The notes below the pieces were generated by a model. That model saw nothing but the letters and a program-made list of their open reading frames with translations. It was not told where the DNA came from and did no database searches. A DNA stretch of 20,387 nt from a virus, in the IMG/VR virus record IMGVR_UViG_3300023292_000069, positions 1-20,387 of that record; one strand, written 5' to 3'. A program made the position numbers and the translations under genes. Below, one piece after another: positions 7,179 through 15,103 of the stretch (positions are counted from its first letter, which is position 1; every line of letters begins with the position of its first letter).

Positions 7179-7809
7179 AGTTAAAGTAATATGGAAGGGT
7201 GAAGATTTTAAACGAGCTTTGCACTTCGATATGAAAAAGAAGATGGAATTGTGCTGCCGCAAGATTGAAGCTGATATCAAGATATCAATATCAGGCCCGC
7301 CGAACACGGTCAATTATCAAAGTTCGATGGTAGGGACGCGATCCGGGGCACTAAGGGCAAGTATCACGAGTAACTGGACGGGAGGGGGATCGGGATCACC
7401 GCCGGGAGCAAAGGCAAAGGCGCGAGGGGCGACAAGCATACCGGATCCAGGGGGGACAGTTACAGAGGTTCGGGGGGTAGTCGGGACTAACCTGGTATAT
7501 GGTCCGTTACACGAGTTCGGGGATACGATTACCCCGAAAAAAAGAAAGTGGTTAACAATACCGTTCCCAAAGGAATGGGGTGGTGGTGCAATGACAGGTC
7601 TCAGTGTGGGACGGGGATCGGCCAGGGAGTTTAAAGATACATACATACATAATAATATTATATTTGCCTCACCTAAAGGCAGGGCGAAACCAGTACCGCT
7701 GTTTATTTTGAAGAAGAGCGTAACAATTAAACCCAGGCCATTCATCCGCCCGGCAATAGACAGAAATGCCTCAAATGTCAGAAGAGTATTTTTGGAGTTA
7801 AAGAAATGA
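7162..7809 (+). CDS. HK97 gp10-like tail completion protein
   Basis: 215 residues. The centre and end show the family pattern: a YGPLHEFGDTITPKKRKWL segment (Y-G-x-x-x-E-F-G) and a C-terminal RPFIRPAID, which in gp10-type proteins reads P-R-P-F-x-x-P-A. The N-terminus is a helix with a Lys-rich region. Gly- and Pro-rich loops (GGGSGSPPGAK) probably flank the beta core. Length is somewhat above the usual 120-170 residues. The protein typically sits at the head-proximal end of the tail. The ribosome binding site is weak (GAGAG at 7151-7155), so expression may rely on coupling with the overlapping glycosyltransferase gene. It overlaps the next gene by 4 bases. Confidence 0.75.
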   Translation: MPAQSKVKVIWKGEDFKRALHFDMKKKMELCCRKIEADIKISISGPPNTVNYQSSMVGTRSGALRASITSNWTGGGSGSPPGAKAKARGATSIPDPGGTVTEVRGVVGTNLVYGPLHEFGDTITPKKRKWLTIPFPKEWGGGAMTGLSVGRGSAREFKDTYIHNNIIFASPKGRAKPVPLFILKKSVTIKPRPFIRPAIDRNASNVRRVFLELKK

Positions 7810-8240
7810 CAGTATTAGATGACAATGCAGTGGCAACGGGGATCTACTCGAAGCTGACCACGGGGACGGAGGGGGTCGCCCTGATGGTTTTACTGACCGC
7901 CATATACCGGGATGAGATACCGGAGGGGGCTGTGCTTGATTATGTAAGATTTTTCAAGGTAAGCGAAGCAAGTCAGAATACCTTCTCAAATAAGTATTGG
8001 CCTTTAAAATTTCAGTTTGATATCTATGGCAAAAAAATAATCGGAGAGTCGGCGTCCCATAAGGCGTCGAGAATAAAGAAAGCATTAACCACCGCGATGG
8101 AAAGTAACAGCGCGGTGTTGACAATAGCAGGATTCAATTCGGTGTGTTGCCGATTCGATTTTGCCTCGGGGGACTATTCATGGGAGGAAGGTGTGAAGAG
8201 GATTATTGTGCAATACTCAATTTTAGTTGGGGAAGGATAA
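7806..8240 (+). CDS. Tail terminator protein
   Basis: 144 residues starting at an ATGA overlap with the gp10-like gene. An N-terminal helix (DDNAVATGIYSKL) precedes a beta sheet containing KFQFDIYGKKI, a helix SHKASRIKKALTTAM, and a final strand KRIIVQYSILVGE. This strand-helix-strand order and the F-D-I-Y-G motif fit the DUF3168/gpU-like tail terminators that cap the tail tube and bind the head connector. Its position directly before the tail tube gene is the standard one. The stop codon falls in a hairpin described separately. Confidence 0.7.
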   Translation: MTVLDDNAVATGIYSKLTTGTEGVALMVLLTAIYRDEIPEGAVLDYVRFFKVSEASQNTFSNKYWPLKFQFDIYGKKIIGESASHKASRIKKALTTAMESNSAVLTIAGFNSVCCRFDFASGDYSWEEGVKRIIVQYSILVGEG

Positions 8241-8248
8241 CTTTCCCC
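8229..8248 (+). promoter_or_regulatory. RNA hairpin at the tail terminator stop, upstream of the tail tube gene
   Basis: GGGGAAGG and CTTTCCCC form an 8-bp stem (one G-U) with the loop ATAA. The loop contains positions 8237-8240, and the terminator stop TAA is 8238-8240. Only two T follow, so it is unlikely to be a strong intrinsic terminator. It may slow ribosomes, stabilise the downstream tail tube message, or end part of the upstream transcript. Confidence 0.5.
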
Positions 8249-8260
8249 TTGCATAATACC

Positions 8261-8267
8261 AGGAGGT
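8261..8267 (+). promoter_or_regulatory. Very strong ribosome binding site of the tail tube gene
   Basis: AGGAGGT is the closest match to the full anti-Shine-Dalgarno complement in the window, four bases before ATG 8272. It fits the need for many tail tube copies. Confidence 0.75.
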
Positions 8268-8271
8268 AATT

Positions 8272-8667
8272 ATGAGCACGAGTGCAATTTGTGGAGAAAA
8301 TGGAAGTGTGGCAGTCGGGACCCTTGACGTCGCCGAAATCTCGAACTTTGAGATCAATATCAGCAGGACGCCGGTGGACGTCCCTAAGTATGGTACTACC
8401 AGAGATAAGTTACTCTGCGGCCCGTATGAATGGGATGGTAGTTTCAGCGGCAACTGGTACATGACCACTACCAATCAGCAAAAAGCGTTGCAAGACGCGC
8501 TGACTGGCGGGACTACCGTAACGCTGTTTGGTTACGTTGACGCGACTAAATGCTACACCGGAACCGTTTATATCACGGCGGTAAACGTGAGTGTTCCCTA
8601 CGACGGATTGGTCTCTGTGACCTTTAACTACGTCGGGACCGGGGTGCTTACTACTACCCTGGCGTAA
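8272..8667 (+). CDS. Major tail tube protein
   Basis: 131 residues, nearly all predicted beta. Features are an N-terminal ICGENGSVAVGTLDVAEISN, the segment INISRTPVDVPKYGTTRDK (tube proteins often have a strand followed by a loop with basic residues here), EWDGSFSGNWYM, a short helix QQKALQDAL, and a C-terminal strand pair SVPYDGLVSVTFNYVGTGVL. This pattern is typical of siphovirus tube subunits, which form hexameric rings stacked along the tape measure. Four Cys residues are present, which is many for this family. The preceding gene is the terminator and a strong ribosome binding site leads the gene, both consistent with a highly expressed tube subunit. Confidence 0.75.
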   Translation: MSTSAICGENGSVAVGTLDVAEISNFEINISRTPVDVPKYGTTRDKLLCGPYEWDGSFSGNWYMTTTNQQKALQDALTGGTTVTLFGYVDATKCYTGTVYITAVNVSVPYDGLVSVTFNYVGTGVLTTTLA

Positions 8668-8685
8668 ACAGGAGCTCCAGACATA

Positions 8686-9033
8686 ATGGAACATTACGGT
8701 AAATTTGTTGGTATCTTTTTTGAGGGTCGGCAGATAGGCGCCGGAAGACGCTGGAAGCTGACCCGGATACCAATGTCTGAGCCGGATAGCGAAAGGCCCG
8801 TGTCATCTAATAACCCGAACATGATTATTATGAAGGGATGGGTGGCACGGGTCTTAAGTTATCATTTAGATGAGAAAGTCAAAGGGCGGGAGTTAGAGTT
8901 TAGATTCGCCAATCAGTTTATGTATTTTAAAACGCTGGGAAAGATCCTGGCAGATATCAAGGTGGGGGGAAACATTGGAGAGGAACTAAAAATGGAAGGC
9001 AGCGCGCCGGTGGCAGCGGTCTTCGTCGAATAA
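8686..9033 (+). CDS. Small tail protein of unknown function
   Basis: 115 residues between the tail tube and chaperone genes. It is not confidently recognised. Visible parts are an N-terminal strand YGKFVGIFFEGRQIG, a central WVARVLSYHLDEKVKGRELEF, a short helix KTLGKILADIKVG, and a C-terminal strand ELKMEGSAPVAAVFVE. The last third resembles the end of tail tube proteins (a helix, then G-x-x-x-E-x-x-x-x-G-S-A-P), so a second tube-like or tube-associated beta-barrel is a reasonable but unproven idea. The likely ribosome binding site GGAG (8671-8674) is eleven bases from the ATG and lies in the palindrome GGAGCTCC, which may lower translation. Confidence 0.6.
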   Translation: MEHYGKFVGIFFEGRQIGAGRRWKLTRIPMSEPDSERPVSSNNPNMIIMKGWVARVLSYHLDEKVKGRELEFRFANQFMYFKTLGKILADIKVGGNIGEELKMEGSAPVAAVFVE

Positions 9034-9044
9034 GGAGAGAGAAG

Positions 9045-9512
9045 ATGACAGAAGAGAAAAAGAATTTGGACACGATGACGGCGCAGCCGCTGGTCGTGGA
9101 GATAGAGGGGAGAGAGTTAGAGTTCACGAGATTATCGCTTGATGATTTCGGGGCGTTGGAAATGAAGATCAAGCAGACGCTAGCAGAAAGCACAGCGGCT
9201 GTGATGAAGGGGATCAGTGAGCCTCGTGCGGAGATAATGAAAGAGATCAATACGATCCTTACCGGGGACGTAACCCCGAAGGAATGGACCCAGGCTCTGA
9301 AATCCCCGGAGAATCAGGCGTATCTACTTTATCGGAGTGTGGCCAGGAAGCATCCGGATATTACAAAGGATGAGTTTTTCACGATGCTCCCGGTGAGTCA
9401 GCTGAAAGAGCTTATGACCAAGCTAATCCAGCTGGATAACCAGGGCAAGAAGAAAGCAAAAAACTCCCCAGGGGCCTTCGGGGGGAAGGTTCCGGCAAAG
9501 AAAAAGAAATAG
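9045..9512 (+). CDS. Tail assembly chaperone, short form (lambda gpG-like)
   Basis: 155 residues from ATG 9045, preceded by AAGGAGAG. The N-terminus contains LVVEIEGRELEFTRLSLDDF, a common opening of siphovirus tail chaperones, followed by helices (ALEMKIKQTLAES and ELMTKLIQLD). The C-terminus is Lys-rich and ends at TAG 9510-9512. The gene lies directly before the tape measure gene, as expected. Chaperones of this kind bind the tape measure protein and recruit tube subunits, and are not part of the finished virion. A -1 frameshift near its 3' end makes a second, longer product. The short form should be the major one. Confidence 0.85.
   Translation: MTEEKKNLDTMTAQPLVVEIEGRELEFTRLSLDDFGALEMKIKQTLAESTAAVMKGISEPRAEIMKEINTILTGDVTPKEWTQALKSPENQAYLLYRSVARKHPDITKDEFFTMLPVSQLKELMTKLIQLDNQGKKKAKNSPGAFGGKVPAKKKK
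9458..9493 (+). promoter_or_regulatory. Programmed -1 ribosomal frameshift signal
   Basis: The heptamer A AAA AAC at 9458-9464 is in phase with the chaperone codons (gcA AAA AAC), a canonical slippery site. Six bases later a hairpin can form. 9471-9479 pairs with 9485-9493 over 9 bp, including two G-U pairs, around a five-G loop. The -1 frame has a stop at 9437-9439 and is then open to 9742, so the slip must occur between these points, exactly where the signal lies. Confidence 0.87.
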
Positions 9513-9742
9513 GGGATTGGTCGTATTGGTATGCGCTGTTTGCTCACTTTTATAATCTGAAACCAGAGGAGGTTAAACGATTATCATGGGGGCAATTTAA
9601 CGGGTACGCGTCGCAGATTGATACGATAATAAAATTGGATCATCCAGAATTAAAGTTCAAAAACAAACTACCGAGAGGGGGTGGTAATACAGGCAAAAAA
9701 GATATACTAGAAATAGCGGAGATAAAAACCTATGGCCTTTAA
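9464..9742 (+). CDS. Frameshift extension of the tail assembly chaperone (lambda gpGT-like T domain)
   Basis: After the -1 slip, translation resumes at 9464 in the new frame and adds 92 residues to the first 140 of the short form, giving a 232-residue fusion. The added part begins with a Gly- and Lys-rich linker, then DWSYWYALFAHFYNLKPEEV and a helix WGQFNGYASQIDTII, typical of the second domain of these chaperones: a W-rich start and the motif L-x-P-E-E-V. There is no suitable start codon with a ribosome binding site for separate translation, so frameshifting is the best explanation. The stop overlaps the tape measure start by 11 bases. In lambda the GT form binds the tape measure while the T part contacts tube subunits; the same role is inferred here. 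Confidence 0.85.
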   Translation, partial: LPRGLRGEGSGKEKEIGDWSYWYALFAHFYNLKPEEVKRLSWGQFNGYASQIDTIIKLDHPELKFKNKLPRGGGNTGKKDILEIAEIKTYGL

Positions 9743-12700
9743 CGTCGGTGGAATATATTTAGATATCAAGGCGGATGCCAGGCAGGTGATCCAGTCTCTT
9801 GACAAGCTCCACAAGAAAGTTACGGTCGGGGCAAAGGAAATGTCCTCGGCCTATAATGCAGTAGCGTCCTCCATGTCCGGTATCAGCAGAACCGGGCGGA
9901 GGGCGCTTCTTGCTATTACGGGGGCTGTAACGGCGGCGACTTATGCCTCCGCTAAATATGAGAAGCAGCTAGCCCAGGTCAGTACGATGCTATCCGGGGA
10001 GGGGATGGATTCGATGGAGGCGTACAAGGCCCAGATCCTTGACTTAGGGGTAGCTATGGGTGAGAGTACCGGGACATTATCCAAAGGATTGTATGACATA
10101 CTATCCGCAAGTGTAGCACCGACGGAGGCGTTAGGGGTTCTGGAAGTTTCGGCCAAAGCGGCAGCGGCAGGGCTGACGGATACCGGCACGGCGGCGGACG
10201 CTGTTACTACGATCATGAATTCTTACGGGATGGCTGCCGCTGATGCAACGGTTATCTCTGATAAGCTGTTCGCCACGGTTTATCGGGGGAAAACTGATTT
10301 TGCGCAACTGGCTCCAGCTATAGGTATGGTGGCTTCTACCGCGGCGCAGTCTGGACTTAGTCTTGATGAATTGTCGGGGGCGTTGTCAACGGCAACCAGG
10401 AACGGTGTTAAAACACGGGTAGCGATCACCGGGGTAAACTCGATGATGATGAGTTTTCTGAAGCCGACGGAAGATGCAAAGGTCGCGGCCAGGGAATTAG
10501 GCTTTGAGCTAAATACACAGACACTCAAGACCATTGGATTGGCCGGAGTGATTGATATATTATCCGGGGCGACGAAAGAGCAAGTCGCCAGTGTCATAAC
10601 CAACCGCCGGGCTCTAAAAGTACTTATGCCGATACTCGGTGATGTAGATGGATTCTATGAGGATATCGCGCTATCAGCCGGATCCGCTGGGGCAGCTCAA
10701 GCGGCGTTCGAGAAGCAGACGGGGACACTGGCTTTTCAGATGGGGCAATTAACGCAGGCGGGATTTAAGTTATTGGTGGGGCTGGGGGATATCTTCAATG
10801 AAGCGATACAGGGGAGCGGGGTAGTCGCTGGATTGACAGATATGCTATCCGGGTTGGGAGAGACGTTCAGTGATCTTGGGGGGACGGGCAAGACATTCGT
10901 GATTGTTATTACCGGCATTGCGGCGGCGGTAGCGGCTTTGATGGCAATAATACCGACGTTACTGGCATTGCTGGCGGCGGCGAAGGTGGCAGTAGCAATA
11001 CTCGGGACACAAGTTGCGATAGCTACCGGGGGGATATCTTTATTGGTCGCGGCAATAGTGGCCGGGGGATTAATCTTTGCTTTATCCGGTGCGGTCACTG
11101 AAAGCAAAAAAGCCTCGTCAGCAATAAATGAACTGAGCGGCGCGCTAAACTCCCAGATGGCGGTGATTGACGCGGTAACGAAGAAGCACCAGGGTCTCAA
11201 AAAACTACTCAGCGCATACGACAAGTTGGTTGAGAGAGAGAAAAAAGCGGTTGCGGCCGGGAAGAGCGTTACAGCAATACAGGCTCAACAGCAGGTAGCA
11301 CTAGTTAATCTGAGAAATGCAACCGACACCCTGTCAGTGGCATATAATACGCTTACGGGCAAGTACGAACTAAACCGGGCGGAGGTAGATAAACAGATAG
11401 GTAAAAATAATGAGTTGGCTATCAGTGAGATAGATACAGCACTGGTAATAATACGAGCGAAGAAATCGGTTACTGACGAAGAGGTTGATGCACTAAAGGA
11501 ATCCACGAAAGCAGCCGAAGTCAGAATGGCCGAGCTAACAGAGATAAGCAGAATAGACGAAGAGAACGCAAAGCTAAAGAAAAAGTATCTTGCCGAAGTA
11601 GCCAGGGCAGAGAAAGAGGGAACCGAGAGTACTTTAAGGGATGCAAGGATTAAACTCCAAGCGGTAGAGTACGCAATAATATGGGGAAAGAAGTGGGATG
11701 AAGAGGCAAAGGCGGAGCAGATTGAGTTAATAAAACTCCATTCGACGAATATAGCTATAATAACAACGTATAATAATCTCAAAGCCGAAGAGATAGAGTA
11801 TCAAAAATTATCGAATGACGCTCACGCCAAAGGTGCAGGCGAGAAAGAGAAAGAGAATGAGGAGATAGCCAAGGGCGAAGCAATACAAGCCAGTGTACTA
11901 AAGATAGCCAGGGAGAATGTCCAGGTCCGGGAACTATTAAACTCGATGGGGTGGGATATCGCCCCGCCTCCAGAGGATATTGATGTTGCAAAAAAGTCAG
12001 TAGCTGATTTAGAGGCCGCAGTGGAATCAATGGCGGATACGGCGGAAGAGGGTGGGGATAGATGGTTATCTACATTGACCCGGTTGGGTGTTGCCTATGG
12101 TGTGTTAGCGGATGAGGAGAAGGTACTAGCCGACGAAAGGGAAAAAGCATACGATGAAGCAAGCGATACGGTAGAGACATATTACGATGACCTCCGGAGT
12201 AATAGCGACTGGACAACGGATGCGGTAGTTGCAGACATCCAGGCCAGAATGGATAAGTTAAAAGAGGAGGGCAAAGAAGGCGGGGCGGTATATGAAGCAC
12301 TATCTGCGAAGATCATTATTGAGACGAAGAAGCAAGGCGCTGCATATACGAAGATATGGGATGGAGTTGTTCAGGATATAAACTCGGCAATGTCGGATTC
12401 TATCGCCGATATGATAAAGGGGAATAAGGATCTGGAAGAATCATTTAGGGATTTAGGGGACACGATTGTAGATAGTTTTGTTGATGCGTTCGCCGAGTCT
12501 ATCGTAGAAAAACTAGGCTTCGATAAATTATTTGAAGAAAATATACTTGGACTAGGGGGGATCGTGGAGGGTCTTGGGGATACTATTACAACTGCTATTG
12601 GAGGAGCATTTAGTGGTATTTTCGGTGGTGGTGCCACTGTGGTAACAGGAACTACAGGTGCGGGTGCCGTGGCCACAGGAGAGGCATCCATCAGCACGGC

Positions 12701-14228
12701 GGCAGCAGCGTCAGCCACCGCCGCCGCCGCAGAAGCCACAGCAGCGGCAGCGACAGCTACAGCGGTTTCAGCGACAGCTAGCGCAGGGGCAGTAGCAGCA
12801 GGATCGGCAGCCGTATCTGCGGCATCAGTTGTTTCAGGAACAGCACTTCCATCAATGGCCGGGCCAGGCGCGGCAGGAGGATTGGCTGCAGGAGGACTTG
12901 GGGCCGCAGTTGTAGGTTTAGCACTTGTATCACACGCAATAATGGGGGGTTTCTCGGAACTCACTACCCGTTATGATGACTGGTACGATTCGATCGAGAA
13001 TATACAGTTTGTCGGGGATGCTTACGCTCAACAATCGATTGAAAAACTGGACGAGATGGTTAACGCCACAAAGGAATTTGATTTTGTTCTTGATGATGAT
13101 ATCTCAAAGAGAAACCTATGGTATAGGCATTATGTGGAGGCAACGGGAGCATTCTCAGAAGAGCAGCTAAAACAAGCCAGGATGATATTCGGAATATATG
13201 AGTCCGCCGCCGAAAAGGCTGAACTGGCGGCCTCCGGATTCGACATGAGCAAAATTGAGCAGGACGCTGATAACTGGAGAAATAAATCTCAAGAGATTGT
13301 TGACGCTATCGCCGCAGCCGGAATATCTGCTCAAGATTTTGCAGGTGATACACAGGAGGCTATCAACTACTGGATGAGCCACGAACAGCGAGACCAGATG
13401 CCGCTGGAAGGTGTGTTAGAGAATGTTGTGGGGATGACTGATGCGTTCGCTGAATCGTTAGCGAGAGAGATTAGAATGATGGATGATTGGGCTCTCCATC
13501 AGTTTGATCTAAACGATGATTTTATTAACGAACTTATATCCGGAACCCCCGGTATGCCACGGGGCGGAATCACTTCTGAAACAGTACCAGGTCCAGATTA
13601 TTCATTAAGTTTGGAGAAAGAGAGTGCAGATACAGCTTTACTGCTGGATAATTTAAAAGTCATCGTCGGGGAGTTTATGGATGCTGGGATGACAATGACA
13701 GATGCGATGGGAGCAGGCACGGATGAAATGCGTAAGCTAACTATAGGAGAGAGGGAGCAGAGCGGAGCAATACAACAAACGATATCGGATATATTAGGTT
13801 TGGGGGATGCTTCTCTGCTAACAGAGGATGGGTTCAATAAGTTGCTTGCTGAATCAGATTCATTCGCGAATGTAATGGGTGGATTCACTTTTGATGAGTA
13901 TATGGATGAGCTGGACTGGTATGAGTTTATCAGGTCAGTAGATCTGAATAATTTTGTAACACGGGCGGACACACAAGGGGGCGAGACTTTCAATGATTTC
14001 ATTTCACGGCCAGGCAGAGGTGTGGTAGGCTTCTCTCCTAACGATACTATTATTGGAATGAAGAGGCCGGGTGATTTGAACATAGCCGGGAGCGGAGGGG
14101 GGGGCGGGATAACAATTCAAAAGGTGACGATGACTTTCAATGGTGATATCAGGACTGACGCGGACTATGAAGAGATAGAACAGAGAATGACTGATTCCCT
14201 GAACAACGCACTCAAAGGGGTGTCGTAA
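9732..14228 (+). CDS. Tail tape measure protein
   Basis: 1498 residues. The N-terminal 330 residues have the conserved core of TP901-type tape measure proteins, including KYEKQLAQVSTML, LSKGLYDILSASVA, AADAVTTIMNSYGM, KTDFAQLAPAIGMVAS and SGLSLDELSGALSTATRNGV. Residues about 386-457 are strongly hydrophobic (two to three membrane segments), as expected for a protein that helps DNA cross the host membrane. Residues about 460-800 are largely helical and charged, probably coiled coil. Residues about 977-1072 are an Ala-rich low-complexity segment ending in a hydrophobic Gly/Ala stretch. No lysozyme or peptidase domain is evident. With the usual 0.15 nm per residue, the tail would be about 220 nm. 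A run of eight G (14097-14104) encodes a Gly stretch near the end. Confidence 0.92.
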   Translation: MAFNVGGIYLDIKADARQVIQSLDKLHKKVTVGAKEMSSAYNAVASSMSGISRTGRRALLAITGAVTAATYASAKYEKQLAQVSTMLSGEGMDSMEAYKAQILDLGVAMGESTGTLSKGLYDILSASVAPTEALGVLEVSAKAAAAGLTDTGTAADAVTTIMNSYGMAAADATVISDKLFATVYRGKTDFAQLAPAIGMVASTAAQSGLSLDELSGALSTATRNGVKTRVAITGVNSMMMSFLKPTEDAKVAARELGFELNTQTLKTIGLAGVIDILSGATKEQVASVITNRRALKVLMPILGDVDGFYEDIALSAGSAGAAQAAFEKQTGTLAFQMGQLTQAGFKLLVGLGDIFNEAIQGSGVVAGLTDMLSGLGETFSDLGGTGKTFVIVITGIAAAVAALMAIIPTLLALLAAAKVAVAILGTQVAIATGGISLLVAAIVAGGLIFALSGAVTESKKASSAINELSGALNSQMAVIDAVTKKHQGLKKLLSAYDKLVEREKKAVAAGKSVTAIQAQQQVALVNLRNATDTLSVAYNTLTGKYELNRAEVDKQIGKNNELAISEIDTALVIIRAKKSVTDEEVDALKESTKAAEVRMAELTEISRIDEENAKLKKKYLAEVARAEKEGTESTLRDARIKLQAVEYAIIWGKKWDEEAKAEQIELIKLHSTNIAIITTYNNLKAEEIEYQKLSNDAHAKGAGEKEKENEEIAKGEAIQASVLKIARENVQVRELLNSMGWDIAPPPEDIDVAKKSVADLEAAVESMADTAEEGGDRWLSTLTRLGVAYGVLADEEKVLADEREKAYDEASDTVETYYDDLRSNSDWTTDAVVADIQARMDKLKEEGKEGGAVYEALSAKIIIETKKQGAAYTKIWDGVVQDINSAMSDSIADMIKGNKDLEESFRDLGDTIVDSFVDAFAESIVEKLGFDKLFEENILGLGGIVEGLGDTITTAIGGAFSGIFGGGATVVTGTTGAGAVATGEASISTAAAASATAAAAEATAAAATATAVSATASAGAVAAGSAAVSAASVVSGTALPSMAGPGAAGGLAAGGLGAAVVGLALVSHAIMGGFSELTTRYDDWYDSIENIQFVGDAYAQQSIEKLDEMVNATKEFDFVLDDDISKRNLWYRHYVEATGAFSEEQLKQARMIFGIYESAAEKAELAASGFDMSKIEQDADNWRNKSQEIVDAIAAAGISAQDFAGDTQEAINYWMSHEQRDQMPLEGVLENVVGMTDAFAESLAREIRMMDDWALHQFDLNDDFINELISGTPGMPRGGITSETVPGPDYSLSLEKESADTALLLDNLKVIVGEFMDAGMTMTDAMGAGTDEMRKLTIGEREQSGAIQQTISDILGLGDASLLTEDGFNKLLAESDSFANVMGGFTFDEYMDELDWYEFIRSVDLNNFVTRADTQGGETFNDFISRPGRGVVGFSPNDTIIGMKRPGDLNIAGSGGGGGITIQKVTMTFNGDIRTDADYEEIEQRMTDSLNNALKGVS
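12661..12945 (+). repeat. Ala-rich low-complexity segment of the tape measure protein
   Basis: This in-frame stretch is rich in GCN codons and encodes Ala alternating with Thr, Ser and Gly (such as ASATAAAAEATAAAATATA), then a Gly/Ala-rich hydrophobic segment. It lies between two helical regions. Mixed codons at the Ala positions argue against simple recent triplet expansion. It may be a flexible or membrane-active part of the tape measure. Confidence 0.7.
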
Positions 14229-15103
14229 TGGCAGTAACAATTAGAAATAGTAGTGATGGCATAAAATATACCTTCCCGCCAAAGACAGATTTATATGGTG
14301 GATTTGCGATGGAGGAGGAGTCTGTAATTCAACGGGTTGCAGTATCGGAAAGACTGTACTCTCATGGTGGCGCGATTACCGGAGATGGAAAGGTGGCGAG
14401 TCGAACGATACAGCTGAATGGAGTTATCCAGACCACGGGTGCGGGTGCGCCGGCGGCATTGGAGACAGAGCTTGACGCTATGAAATATCACTGCACCTAC
14501 GGAGATACATTTAACGTGGAGAGAAGATTATATCTACCCCAGTATAGCAGCAAGAAATATTATCTTCTGGGTGGCATGGCTGATTTTTCGGTAGAGAGGT
14601 TATCATCGATTGGGGCGCAAGTACAGATATCCTGGGTGATCCCGGATCCCTTTCTTTATGCGAGAAATGACGATAGGCAGACATGGACATATCAAATAAC
14701 GATCCCGGCGTCTGGAGGAGTTTCTAAACACCCTGAGATAACATCCAATAATGTGGGAGGAGATTCATGTTATCCGGTATGCCCGTATTCGGTTGATGTA
14801 ACGGTAACAAGCGGAACGATGAATATATTCTATATCAGGAATAGTACGGATAGCATGAGGGCTGTGCGTTTCGTCAAGGCAATGTCGGCAAGCTCAAATA
14901 ATAGGTTCGTGCTGGATTATACAAACGGAACCGCGACGGGATACGGGGGGATATGGGGAACGGGATTAGATGTTATCAGGCATATAACATCGGCGAACTG
15001 GTGGAGCATAATACCCCACGGTAATCACCTGGCAATATATGTTCAGGGATCAGCGGGAAGTGTAATTGATATCGAAATGAAATGGAGGCCAAGATGGCTA
15101 TAG
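14228..15103 (+). CDS. Distal tail protein (Dit-like)
   Basis: 291 residues; the start overlaps the tape measure stop by one base (TAATG). The position between tape measure and hub genes is that of Dit. The N-terminal half (about 1-140) contains SRTIQLNGVIQ and a helix ALETELDAMK followed by RRLYLPQ and a late VQISWVIPDPFLYA; this order (strand G-x-I, helix, strands, then a P-D-P-F/L) is characteristic of Dit belt domains that form the hexameric ring under the tube. The C-terminal half (about 155-291) is beta-rich and probably a galectin-like domain. It includes a CYPVC pair of Cys. The protein would connect the tube to the giant hub/fibre protein encoded next. Confidence 0.78.
   Translation: MAVTIRNSSDGIKYTFPPKTDLYGGFAMEEESVIQRVAVSERLYSHGGAITGDGKVASRTIQLNGVIQTTGAGAPAALETELDAMKYHCTYGDTFNVERRLYLPQYSSKKYYLLGGMADFSVERLSSIGAQVQISWVIPDPFLYARNDDRQTWTYQITIPASGGVSKHPEITSNNVGGDSCYPVCPYSVDVTVTSGTMNIFYIRNSTDSMRAVRFVKAMSASSNNRFVLDYTNGTATGYGGIWGTGLDVIRHITSANWWSIIPHGNHLAIYVQGSAGSVIDIEMKWRPRWL
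15084..15088 (+). promoter_or_regulatory. Ribosome binding site that fixes the hub/fibre start at 15094
   Basis: GGAGG lies five bases before ATG 15094, inside the last codons of the Dit gene. The two genes overlap by 10 bases. Confidence 0.75.

Noticed and set aside
9471-9493. Hairpin considered as an intrinsic terminator
   Set aside because: It lies inside the chaperone coding region, has no T run, and sits at the correct distance from a slippery site.
10736-11782. Antisense open frames over the membrane and coiled-coil region of the tape measure gene
   Set aside because: Ser-, Ala- and Ile-rich translations without recognisable motifs, fully inside a well-supported gene. All convincing genes are on the + strand.
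12371-12964. Long antisense open frame (197 codons, - strand), Ala/Pro-rich
   Set aside because: It mirrors the Ala-rich and neighbouring parts of the tape measure gene; low-complexity GC-rich coding sequence often leaves the opposite strand open. No ribosome binding site or family features.
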